From assembly GCA_951800145.1 (NCBI GenBank), contig CATOJE010000027.1, positions 1 to 44,040 of the forward strand: 44,040 nt of DNA, written 5' to 3'. Both the position numbers and the translations under genes were made by a program. Shown here piece after piece: positions 19,038 through 26,886 of the stretch. Position 1 is the stretch's first letter, and every line of letters starts with the position of its first letter. The notes beneath the pieces are model-generated. The model was given only the letters and a program-made list of their open reading frames with translations. It searched no databases and was not told where the DNA came from. Source of the stretch: an uncultured Lachnospiraceae bacterium (GTDB lineage: Bacteria; Bacillota; Clostridia; Lachnospirales; Lachnospiraceae).

Positions 19038-20497
19038 ATCGTTCCTTTCCAGCCCTCTTCCCTTGACCGCTCTCTCAAATAGGGCAGCTCCGCCTTCAAA
19101 TCTATGGAAATGCTCTTATGCCAGCACATTTCCCCGAAAAAAAGAATTTTGTGCATCCAGTCATCAAAGAGCAGGGAATGCACCAGACGCCGGAAGGAAT
19201 AAATCCGCCGGCTTGCCTGGATATGCTCCAGCTGGAGTTCATAGGGGCTGGTGTTTTTCGGGTAATGGACCACCTGTCCATTGTATTTCCGCCAGTTTTT
19301 ATGGAGGAGCCGGTCCTGGTACTGCTGGTACACCGGCGTCCCCGGCACAAAGTACATAGACTGGATTAGCACGCCCTGGATGTTATTTTTAATCACAAAA
19401 TCCGCCAGCTGATCTCCGATCCCCGCCCGGTGATCATCCGCTCCCAGGATAAAGAGGCCCCGGACGCTTAAGCCATGGCCCTGGATGTTCCGGATCGCCT
19501 GCTGGATTTCCTCCACCTGGCTCTTCTTGTGATATCGCTTAAAGTCCTCATCATCTATAAACTCGATTCCCAGAGCCAGCTCGAAAAATCCGGCCTGCTT
19601 CAGCAGATCCAGCATCTCTTCGTCAAAGCCCACCTCATACCTGGCCTGAACCGTCAGTGGCCAGCATATGTCGCTGTCAATGATTCCCCGCAGCACAGCC
19701 ATGGCCCACTCCCGATCCGCGAAGAAATTATCATCGGTAAGCCATACCCCCTTTAGCAGGCGCGGGAACCGGCCGGACTGAAAGAAGGCGATGGACTGGC
19801 GGATATCCTCCAGCACATTCTCCACAGACCGGGTCCGCACCTGCCTCCCAAAGTGGCGCACCAGGGCGCAGTAGTCGCAGCTGTGAGGGCAGCCCCGGGA
19901 GGCATGGACCTGGGGCCAGATGGTATTATAATGTACCCGGTTTTTGTACTGGTAAACCAGGCTGCGATCCGGTATAATGTCGATATTCTCCGGCGGCTCC
20001 CTCCTTCCGGTTACTATCAGCCTTCCCTCCTTCCGGTAGGCAACCCCCGGAAGATCCACCGGCCAGCCCTCCTTTAAGGCGGAAAGAAGCTCTAAGATCG
20101 ACTCATCCCCCTCCCCCAGAAGAACATAATCACAGTATCTTGTTGCCTCCGGATAATTCATGGACGCGTGAAGGCCGCCCATCACCACCACTGCATGGGT
20201 ATGCTTTTTCAAATACCGTGCCAGCGCATACCCCCGGTTAGCCTGGAAGGTGAAGATACCGATAAAAATCACATCCGCATCCATCACGTCCTCTTTAACA
20301 ATCCTGGATATGGCCTCACTGTACATGAAGGTATCGGGATATTCCCTTTTTACAATGGTAGCCAGAAGATTCAGTCCCACAGACGGGGTCCGTATGTACC
20401 GGTCATAAACAAAATGATTCAGGAGCGTTCTTTTATAGGGGCGCTCGCCTGGCTCGATAAAGCGGATTTTTTGAATATTCATAGCCTGCTCCGTCAC
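19034..20497 (-). CDS. B12-binding-domain radical SAM protein
   Basis: The 487-residue protein has an N-terminal cobalamin-binding-like domain (about 40-150, with VMGGLHASMNYPEA) and a radical SAM domain with C203-PHS-C207-DY-C210. Such class B enzymes often methylate unactivated carbon or do other radical rearrangements; the substrate here is unknown. The start is uncertain. GTG 20495-20497 overlaps the upstream stop as GTGA, while ATG 20480-20482 has a GGAG six bases ahead; the second gives 482 residues. Overlaps on both sides tie it to the discoidin-like gene before and the HAD gene after. It may modify a product that the HAD protein dephosphorylates (inference). Confidence 0.85.
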   Translation of the reverse strand: MTEQAMNIQKIRFIEPGERPYKRTLLNHFVYDRYIRTPSVGLNLLATIVKREYPDTFMYSEAISRIVKEDVMDADVIFIGIFTFQANRGYALARYLKKHTHAVVVMGGLHASMNYPEATRYCDYVLLGEGDESILELLSALKEGWPVDLPGVAYRKEGRLIVTGRREPPENIDIIPDRSLVYQYKNRVHYNTIWPQVHASRGCPHSCDYCALVRHFGRQVRTRSVENVLEDIRQSIAFFQSGRFPRLLKGVWLTDDNFFADREWAMAVLRGIIDSDICWPLTVQARYEVGFDEEMLDLLKQAGFFELALGIEFIDDEDFKRYHKKSQVEEIQQAIRNIQGHGLSVRGLFILGADDHRAGIGDQLADFVIKNNIQGVLIQSMYFVPGTPVYQQYQDRLLHKNWRKYNGQVVHYPKNTSPYELQLEHIQASRRIYSFRRLVHSLLFDDWMHKILFFGEMCWHKSISIDLKAELPYLRERSREEGWKGTI

Positions 20498-21273
20498 CCT
20501 TCCCCATACACCTCAAGCTGAGTAAGCGCCGGGAAGGGAGAGGCTTCTTCTGACTGGAGCAGATGGGATATGGTCAGCCATTGAATTTTCTTTTTCTCAA
20601 ATACAAACTCCTGTGCCGCTCCCGTTTTTTCCAGGGACAGCTCCATCACCTCACCATCGGAAAATGTAACGGACACCTTCTTCCACCAGTTATCATGGGG
20701 AAAATCCGCCCGGAGGTAAATCCGGATCCGGTCAGCCTCCACAACACGGCCGAAGTCTACCTTCATCTCCGCATCCGGATTCCGGTTAATCCCCCAGGAG
20801 CCGTAAGGCCATCTGCCATGGCTTTCATTCGCCGTCACCCCATTGATGGCGTTGCAGGCGGCAAAAACCATCTCGCCTCTCGTCTCAACATTAGCTGAGG
20901 CATGGGGAAAGAAGGTTTGATTTCCATGAAAATCATTTTGATTCAGCGCCAGATTTCTGTATGCTCTTACTTCAAATTCCTCAGCAATCCGAATATGGAG
21001 CAAATGCTGGCTGCCTGAAAAAGCCTTCGGGGAAAGATGGATCCGACGTTCTTTAAAGGGAATGGGATATATAATATTTCCCGTAAGATAAACCAGGGAT
21101 TTTCCCAGGGCATCATCCAGCTGCAGCCACAGATGCCCTGGTGTTTCTGAGGATTCCGCCTGAATTACATCCCCCTCCTGGTACTCTCTTGCGCAGATCA
21201 GATTCACCTCCCGCTCTCCTCTGGCTACTGCCAGGGTGTTTCCATCCTTATCTACTAATTTAATGCATACCAT
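20494..21273 (-). CDS. Uncharacterised protein with discoidin (F5/8 type C)-like C-terminal region
   Basis: The 259-residue protein has an N-terminal half rich in beta strands and no clear family. In the C-terminal half, residues about 120-255 read like a discoidin/carbohydrate-binding jelly roll: AACNAINGVTANESHGRWPYGSW, an aromatic patch, VDFGRVVEADRIRIYLRADF and a closing LTQLEVYGEG. There is no signal peptide or catalytic signature. It begins with a strong AAAAAGGAGG site 63 bases after serS and its stop overlaps the radical SAM start. A protein of this type inside a coupled pair of enzymes suggests that it binds their glycan-like substrate, but this is inference. Confidence 0.65.
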   Translation of the reverse strand: MVCIKLVDKDGNTLAVARGEREVNLICAREYQEGDVIQAESSETPGHLWLQLDDALGKSLVYLTGNIIYPIPFKERRIHLSPKAFSGSQHLLHIRIAEEFEVRAYRNLALNQNDFHGNQTFFPHASANVETRGEMVFAACNAINGVTANESHGRWPYGSWGINRNPDAEMKVDFGRVVEADRIRIYLRADFPHDNWWKKVSVTFSDGEVMELSLEKTGAAQEFVFEKKKIQWLTISHLLQSEEASPFPALTQLEVYGEG

Positions 21274-21336
21274 AGTTTCCCTCCTTTTTGTCTAAGAGCG
21301 GTCTCGGAAATTCTTTGTGCCCAGATTTGTGAGATG

Positions 21337-22623
21337 TTAATTCTTAGGAACCAATACCTCTGCCCCGCCCATATAGGGACGCAGCACCTCCGGAATGGTT
21401 ACGCTTCCATCCGCCTGGAGGTGATTCTCCAGAAATGCGATGAGCATCCGGGGCGGAGCCACCACCGTGTTATTCAAGGTGTGGGCCAGGTACTTTCCAT
21501 TCTCCCCGTCCACACGGATCTTCAGCCGTCTGGCCTGGGCGTCGCCTAAGTTGGAGCAGGATCCCACTTCAAAGTACTTCTTCTGTCTGGGGGACCAGGC
21601 CTCCACATCGCAGGACTTTACCTTTAAGTCAGCCAGGTCGCCGGAGCAGCACTCCAGAGTCCGCACCGGTATCTCCAGGGAGCGGAATAAATCCACTGTA
21701 TTCTGCCACAGCTTGTCATACCACATGGGGGATTCCTCCGGCTTGCAGATGACGATCATCTCCTGCTTCTCAAACTGGTGGATCCGGTACACTCCCCGCT
21801 CCTCGATGCCGTGGGCTCCCTTTTCCTTTCGGAAACAGGGGGAATAGCTGGTCAGGGTCTGAGGCAACTTTTCCTCCGGGGTGATGGTGTCGATAAACTT
21901 TCCAATCATGGAATGCTCACTGGTGCCGATGAGATACAGATCCTCTCCCTCGATCTTATACATCATGGCGTCCATCTCCGCAAAGGACATCACGCCGGTG
22001 ACCACATTGCTGCGGATCATAAAAGGCGGCACACAGTAGGTAAAGCCCCGGTTAATCATAAAATCCCTGGCATAGGCAATCACAGCCGAGTGGAGCCTGG
22101 CAATATCCCCCATCAGGTAGTAAAAGCCATTCCCGGCCACCTTTCCCGCCGCGTCTAAGTCAATGCCGTCAAACCGCTTCATAATGTCCGTGTGGTAAGG
22201 GATCTCAAAATCCGGAACCGCCGGATCGCCGAACTTTTCGATCTCCACGTTCTCGCTGTCATCCTTGCCGATGGGAACGCTGGGGTCGATAATATTGGGG
22301 ATGGTCATCATAATCTTTAATACCTTCTCCTCCAGCTCGCTCTCCATGGCTTCCAGCTCTGCCAGCCGGGCCGCATTGGCCGTCACCTGAGCCTTCACCG
22401 CCTCGGCCTCCTCCTTCTTTCCCTGGCCCATCAGCTTTCCGATTTCCTTGGACAGCTTGTTCCGGGAAGCCCGAAGGCTGTCCGCCTCCGCCTTAGCCGC
22501 CCGGTTCTTGGCGTCTAACTCGATCACCTCATCCACCAAGGGCAGCTTATTATCCTGAAACTTCTTCTTAATATTCTCCTTTACCACATCCGGATTCTCC
22601 CGGACAAACTTCAGATCTAACAT
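21337..22623 (-). CDS. serS: Seryl-tRNA synthetase
   Basis: The 428-residue class II synthetase charges tRNA-Ser. The N-terminal coiled-coil arm (about 30-100) that binds the tRNA long variable arm is followed by the catalytic domain, with motif 2 CFRKEKGAHGIEERG and motif 3 in GSCSNLGDAQARRLKIR. Length is normal. The start is set at ATG 22623, preceded by AGGAGGAG; the open frame runs 11 codons further upstream but that part has no ribosome site. I looked for a T-box leader upstream and did not find its conserved core. A terminator lies 69 bases upstream and belongs to the preceding transcript, so serS should have its own promoter, which I cannot place confidently. Confidence 0.95.
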   Translation of the reverse strand: MLDLKFVRENPDVVKENIKKKFQDNKLPLVDEVIELDAKNRAAKAEADSLRASRNKLSKEIGKLMGQGKKEEAEAVKAQVTANAARLAELEAMESELEEKVLKIMMTIPNIIDPSVPIGKDDSENVEIEKFGDPAVPDFEIPYHTDIMKRFDGIDLDAAGKVAGNGFYYLMGDIARLHSAVIAYARDFMINRGFTYCVPPFMIRSNVVTGVMSFAEMDAMMYKIEGEDLYLIGTSEHSMIGKFIDTITPEEKLPQTLTSYSPCFRKEKGAHGIEERGVYRIHQFEKQEMIVICKPEESPMWYDKLWQNTVDLFRSLEIPVRTLECCSGDLADLKVKSCDVEAWSPRQKKYFEVGSCSNLGDAQARRLKIRVDGENGKYLAHTLNNTVVAPPRMLIAFLENHLQADGSVTIPEVLRPYMGGAEVLVPKN

Positions 22624-22691
22624 AATGACTCCTCCTGATTGTAAAATCTTTCTCATTCTGTCCTTTACGATACCACATTTTAGAAAGAAAG

Positions 22692-22729
22692 AAAAGCCCC
22701 TTTTGCTTTTGAATCGGTTCGGGGCTTTT
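22692..22729 (-). terminator. Rho-independent terminator
   Basis: A perfect 9-bp stem, AAAAGCCCC with GGGGCTTTT (22692-22700 and 22721-22729), is followed on the minus strand by TTTTCTTTCTTT. It sits 9 bases after the stop of the remnant reading frame at 22739 and so ends the AAA-ATPase/remnant transcript before serS. Confidence 0.8.
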
Positions 22730-22738
22730 GTTGGGGTA

Positions 22739-22864
22739 TTATTTTGCTTTCGGTAAGATATCCTTCTTTTCTAACACTTCGATCAATGTGTCCATACCGT
22801 CGTAGATGGAATGTATGTCTTTTCTTATCGTCCTCTCGGCACACCTGCTATACCGCAGATCTCC
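22739..22864 (-). pseudogene. C-terminal remnant of an unknown gene
   Basis: Directly after the TAA of the AAA-ATPase gene, the same frame stays open for 41 codons, then stops just before a terminator. It reads GDLRYSRC... and ends DTLIEVLEKKDILPKAK, which is a protein-like, charged helix. No start codon or ribosome site is found near its beginning; the only Met is at position 24. It looks like the 3' end of a gene whose front was lost, perhaps when the ATPase gene arrived. I do not recognise the parent family. Confidence 0.4.
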
Positions 22865-24544
22865 TTAGCCGATCAGCACCCTCTTGCCTTCAAAAGCAAA
22901 ACCATATTTCCGAATTTTATCGATCGAAATCCCTTTCTCTTCCAATGCATAGGCGTAACGCTTTTCCTCAATCTGCTTCAATGCTGCAGCTACGGTATCC
23001 TCCAGGCTATGCTCCTCCTCCGGGTCATGCACCTTGAACTCAAGGACGAACGCATCATCAGCCTTGTCCCTCGGCTCCATCATCACATCATATCGCCCGA
23101 ATCCGCTCTCTCGATTCGATGTGATGCTGTATCTGTCTGCCAGATCAATCATCAGCCCCAATACAAAGCCATGGTAGAACCTCTCAGGCTCCGAAGCCTC
23201 CGAAGGCCTGTTTCCCGAGTCAAAGCAGCTGAACGTGGCAAGGGCCGTTCTGTTCATATAGATGTTCATCGCCTTTTTATCACCTAGCAGCAAGGCCTTG
23301 ACAAAAGCATTATAGTCCGGGGTGTATTCGGCAAACCACCCGTCAATCATACGTTCGAACATCATCCGCACTTCCCGGTTTGTCAGCCGCAGCTCATAAT
23401 CCGCTTTCCCGCGTTCATCATACGCAACCCGCTCCACTTTCAGATAGCCGCTGGCCAAAAGCAGGCTCCAGATAGCATTCATATTATGGTCAAGCTGATT
23501 GAATATGATTTGCTCATCGATTGTCGTATGGAAGGATTTTCCCTGCAGTAAATCCTCCATGATGATTTTTATCTCTGGTATCCCTCTTTGAATCATCTTT
23601 CCGATCAGGCTGTTGGAGCTGGTGTTCGCCCAGTAAGCAGCAAAACGCCGTTTATCAAGATAGTTGATGATGGACCACGGATTATAGATATCACGGGTAT
23701 CTCCAAAGGTAAAACCATCGTACCAGGCACGGACTTCCTGCTTTTGTGTGAGCCTGAATTCATCCATGGCGGCAAACACTTCCATTTCTGTAAAGCCGAA
23801 GGAAGCCTCATACTTGCATGAGGTAGAGGTGACTACCTCCAGATGGTTTAGATCGGAAAAAATAGATTCTTTACTTATCCGTGTCACGCCTGTCATGATT
23901 GCCCTTTCCATGTACGGGTTCGTCTTGAAGGTGGAATTGAACAGGTTTCGGACAAATGCCGCCATTTCATCCCAATATCCATGCGCATAAGCTTCCTGCA
24001 TAGGGGTATCATATTCATCCAATAAAATGATAACCTTCTTCCCATAATAATCTGCAAGGAATTCCGATAAGGCTTTCAGGGAATAAGAAGCTACAGAGTC
24101 ATCCATTTTCGGGGATATTTCATAGAAGATATCCGGAAGCTTTTTCTGATTTGGCCCCTTATCCTGCAAGGCTGAGTATCTGTCATACAGGCTTTTGATG
24201 ATGCGGCAAATCTTATCTCTTGCATTTACAAAGGATGTCTCTTTCACATCTGCAAAGCTTAAGAAGATTACCGGGTATCTGCCCTGGAGACTGCAGTACT
24301 TCTCTTCTTTCCATATGTCGAGCCCATCAAATAAGGCACTTTTATCTGAATGCTCCACAGAAAAGAACTTCTCAACCATGCTCATAGTCAGCGTCTTCCC
24401 GAACCGCCTGGGGCGGGTGATCAATGTCACGCTGTCCCCCTCTTCCCACCATTCCTTTATGAAGCATGATTTATCGATGTAAAAATAGCCTTCTCTTCTA
24501 ATCGTCTCGAAATCCTGACATCCGATACTCACTGTCCTTGGCAT
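22865..24544 (-). CDS. AAA-ATPase-like protein with C-terminal PD-(D/E)XK nuclease domain (DUF1703 type)
   Basis: The 559-residue protein matches the AAA-ATPase_like plus PD-(D/E)XK arrangement: an N-terminal GCQDFETIRREGYFYIDKS, Walker A TRPRRFGKT (K50, T51), Walker B KVIILLDEYDTPM, and a C-terminal nuclease-like RYDVMMEP...FVLEFKVHD. The ending FAFEGKRVLIG is the family's usual terminus, so it is full length. The start is ATG 24544, with AAAGGAG seven bases ahead; the frame extends 13 codons further without support. A promoter lies about 57 bases upstream. Its base composition is more AT-rich than that of serS or thiN, suggesting transfer. Function in this family is unproven. Confidence 0.85.
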   Translation of the reverse strand: MPRTVSIGCQDFETIRREGYFYIDKSCFIKEWWEEGDSVTLITRPRRFGKTLTMSMVEKFFSVEHSDKSALFDGLDIWKEEKYCSLQGRYPVIFLSFADVKETSFVNARDKICRIIKSLYDRYSALQDKGPNQKKLPDIFYEISPKMDDSVASYSLKALSEFLADYYGKKVIILLDEYDTPMQEAYAHGYWDEMAAFVRNLFNSTFKTNPYMERAIMTGVTRISKESIFSDLNHLEVVTSTSCKYEASFGFTEMEVFAAMDEFRLTQKQEVRAWYDGFTFGDTRDIYNPWSIINYLDKRRFAAYWANTSSNSLIGKMIQRGIPEIKIIMEDLLQGKSFHTTIDEQIIFNQLDHNMNAIWSLLLASGYLKVERVAYDERGKADYELRLTNREVRMMFERMIDGWFAEYTPDYNAFVKALLLGDKKAMNIYMNRTALATFSCFDSGNRPSEASEPERFYHGFVLGLMIDLADRYSITSNRESGFGRYDVMMEPRDKADDAFVLEFKVHDPEEEHSLEDTVAAALKQIEEKRYAYALEEKGISIDKIRKYGFAFEGKRVLIG

Positions 24545-24600
24545 GTCTGTCTCCTTTCTGGCTATTTCCTGCCTTCCCTGCAATGAATCCGTCTGCTTTC

Positions 24601-24629
24601 AGTATAGCTGATTACGATTGGCATTACAA
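24601..24629 (-). promoter_or_regulatory. Promoter of the AAA-ATPase gene
   Basis: On the minus strand: -35 TTGTAA (24629-24624), 17 bases, -10 TATACT (24606-24601). This is a close sigma-A match in the gap between thiN and the ATPase gene, so the ATPase is an independent unit rather than the tail of the housekeeping operon. Confidence 0.6.
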
Positions 24630-24645
24630 TAACAATCCACATCTT

Positions 24646-25296
24646 TCAATCCCTGGATTCCACACAGATCGCCACGCCCTCCTCCATCTGTATCCTCCCC
24701 GTCTCCTCCGAAAGCTCATTGCTGATGCACCGGCTGCTGGCGGCATCCAGGTCGTAATCTGTTAAAGGATACCGGAACCCGTCCAGGGTAATCCCTTTGA
24801 TTTCCCCGGAAAAGGGGAGGAAGGAGATGTATTTGCCCCACTGCTCCCTTCTGGTAAAGGTGTGCTCCTCCTCGATGAGATAAATCTTATTCTGGGGATC
24901 GAGAATACAGGCCTCCACCCCCTGCTGCAGGCAATTATAGAGGAGATACACATTGGATAAAAGATGGTCGAACCGGCCCCCGGTGGCACCCAGGATGGTG
25001 ATCTTCGTGCAGCCGCAGGCCATGGCCCTCCGGAGGGCCAGCTCGGTATCCGTCTCATTTTTTTCTGGGTCGTGGACATCCCAGACGATATAGGGGATAG
25101 CGTGAAACTTGTCCAATACCTCCCGGGAGGCGGTGTCAAAATCCCCCACCGCCATATCCGGAACCAGGTTTAATGCCTGGAACGCAGCTAAGCCGCCGTC
25201 CACCGCGATTTTTTTATCAAAGGGCTGGCCTTTGCAAAAAGCACCGGCAAAAGCCAGATCCAGCTTTCCACCGGTGATGATTAAACAGGTCTTCAT
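24646..25296 (-). CDS. thiN: Thiamine pyrophosphokinase
   Basis: The 216-residue enzyme transfers pyrophosphate from ATP to thiamine, giving the cofactor thiamine diphosphate. Family motifs are all present: IAVDGGLAAFQ, AVGDFDT (51-55), EKNETDTELAL and GATGGRFDHLLSN. The C-terminal beta-sandwich has the usual SNEL segment (CISNELSEE). Length is typical. Its ATG overlaps the rpe stop by 4 bases, and the rsgA-rpe-thiN order is standard in Clostridia. Confidence 0.93.
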   Translation of the reverse strand: MKTCLIITGGKLDLAFAGAFCKGQPFDKKIAVDGGLAAFQALNLVPDMAVGDFDTASREVLDKFHAIPYIVWDVHDPEKNETDTELALRRAMACGCTKITILGATGGRFDHLLSNVYLLYNCLQQGVEACILDPQNKIYLIEEEHTFTRREQWGKYISFLPFSGEIKGITLDGFRYPLTDYDLDAASSRCISNELSEETGRIQMEEGVAICVESRD

Positions 25297-25964
25297 TTCT
25301 TCTTCGCCTCGTATTCGGAAAATTGCTTCATAAATGCCCGGGTATTCTCCCCGGCATCCCCCTTAAAGACAGCAGAGCCAGCCACCAAAACATTCGCCCC
25401 TGCATCCAGAAGCACCTCTGCATTGGAAAGGGTTACCCCGCCGTCCACCTGGATATCCGTGGACAAATGTCGCTCATTTAAGAGCTGCCGGAGGCGACGC
25501 ACCTTCTCCAGGGTGTAGGGGATGAATTTCTGGCCGCCGAAGCCGGGATTCACCGACATAAGCAGCACCATATCCACCTGATCCAGCACACAGTCCAGAA
25601 GAGAGATGGGGGTGGCAGGATTTAAGGCGACCCCCGCCTTTAATCCCGATTCCTTAATCTGGGTGATGGTCCGGTCCAGATGGGTACAGGCCTCCTGGTG
25701 GACACAGATCAGATCTGCCCCGGCCTGCTTCATATCCTCCACATACCGTCCCGGCTCCTCCACCATCATGTGGACGTCAAATATCTGGCCGGAGGCCTTG
25801 CGGATGGAAGAAATTAAGGGCATGCCGAAGGATATGCTGGGGACGAAGGCTCCGTCCATCACATCCAGGTGCAGGTACATTGCCCCATTTTCTTCTGTTT
25901 TCCGAATCTCTTCCCCCAGCCTGGAGAAGTCCGCTGCCAGTATGGACGGCGCTAATATATACAT
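25293..25964 (-). CDS. rpe: Ribulose-phosphate 3-epimerase
   Basis: The 223-residue TIM-barrel enzyme interconverts ribulose 5-phosphate and xylulose 5-phosphate in the pentose phosphate pathway. Visible residues: S7 in LAPSILAADF, metal ligands H32, D34 and H64, the second catalytic Asp in VDGGV, the phosphate loop MSVNPGFGGQ and the closing GSAVF. It begins one base after the rsgA stop and overlaps thiN by 4 bases. Confidence 0.95.
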   Translation of the reverse strand: MYILAPSILAADFSRLGEEIRKTEENGAMYLHLDVMDGAFVPSISFGMPLISSIRKASGQIFDVHMMVEEPGRYVEDMKQAGADLICVHQEACTHLDRTITQIKESGLKAGVALNPATPISLLDCVLDQVDMVLLMSVNPGFGGQKFIPYTLEKVRRLRQLLNERHLSTDIQVDGGVTLSNAEVLLDAGANVLVAGSAVFKGDAGENTRAFMKQFSEYEAKKK

Positions 25965-25965
25965 C

Positions 25966-26841
25966 TTAATATCTCCTTTTCTCCTTCAATTCCTGATAAA
26001 TCAGACAGTAATTCTCATATCTTCCAGGGTGTATTTCCCCGGCGGACACACCTTCCTTGACTCCGCACACCCGCTCCCCTATATGAACACAGCCTGTGAA
26101 TTTACATTTTCCTGTCACAGGAGCAAACTCAGGAAAATACTCCTTCAGCTCCTCCGGCTCCATATCCAGGTACAGGGAGCTAAAGCCGGGGGTATCCATC
26201 AGATAGGTATTCTCCTCCACAAAAATCAGCTGACTGTGGCGGGTGGTATGCTTCCCCCGCTTAATCTTCTCGCTGACCACGCCGGTCTCCATCTGGGCGC
26301 CAGGCTGAAGCTCATTGGTCAGGGAGGATTTCCCTACCCCGGAGGGCCCGGCTAACACTGTAGTTTTCCCCCTAAGAAGGCCCGGGATTTCTTCGATGCC
26401 TTCCCCGGTTTTTACGCTGATCCTATGGATGGGATAGCCTGCCTTCTCATAGATTTCCTGGTATTTTGCCAGCTGCTCCTCAGGGCATAAATCCGCCTTG
26501 TTAAAGCAGATCGTGACCGGTACTCCTGCCTGCTCCATCATCACCAGAAACCGGTCCAGAAGATTAAAATTCGGCTTTGGATCCTGGGCGGCAAAGACCA
26601 CCAGCGCCTGATCCACATTAGCCACCGCCGGGCGGAGGAGGGCATTTCTCCTGGGAAGGATCTCATCGATATTCCCCTCCTGATCCGCCTCATGAAGGAT
26701 GGAAAAATCCACATCATCCCCCACCAGGGGCTTCACCCTCCGGTTCCGGAAAATCCCCTTTGCCCGGCACTGATATATGGTTTCCCGTCCGTCATGAACG
26801 TAATAAAATCCGGCTATGCCCTTGATGATCTTTCCTGTCAT
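25966..26841 (-). CDS. rsgA: Ribosome small-subunit-dependent GTPase A
   Basis: The 291-residue GTPase checks late maturation of the 30S subunit. Domain order is an N-terminal OB fold (about 1-70), then a circularly permuted GTPase in which G4 (NKAD, 114-117) precedes G1 (GPSGVGKSS, 165-173) and G3 (DTPG, 216-219), and a C-terminal zinc-binding segment with C246, C251, H253 and C259. This permuted order is diagnostic. It lies 45 bases after prkC. Confidence 0.95.
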   Translation of the reverse strand: MTGKIIKGIAGFYYVHDGRETIYQCRAKGIFRNRRVKPLVGDDVDFSILHEADQEGNIDEILPRRNALLRPAVANVDQALVVFAAQDPKPNFNLLDRFLVMMEQAGVPVTICFNKADLCPEEQLAKYQEIYEKAGYPIHRISVKTGEGIEEIPGLLRGKTTVLAGPSGVGKSSLTNELQPGAQMETGVVSEKIKRGKHTTRHSQLIFVEENTYLMDTPGFSSLYLDMEPEELKEYFPEFAPVTGKCKFTGCVHIGERVCGVKEGVSAGEIHPGRYENYCLIYQELKEKRRY

Positions 26842-26886
26842 TCCTCTTCCTGCCCTACATCATCTGCTTTCACAGCAGCTTAATCG

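Noticed and set aside
22624..22864. T-box riboswitch upstream of serS
   Set aside because: A terminator is present, but the conserved T-box core is not found, and the terminator directly follows the stop of a remnant frame.
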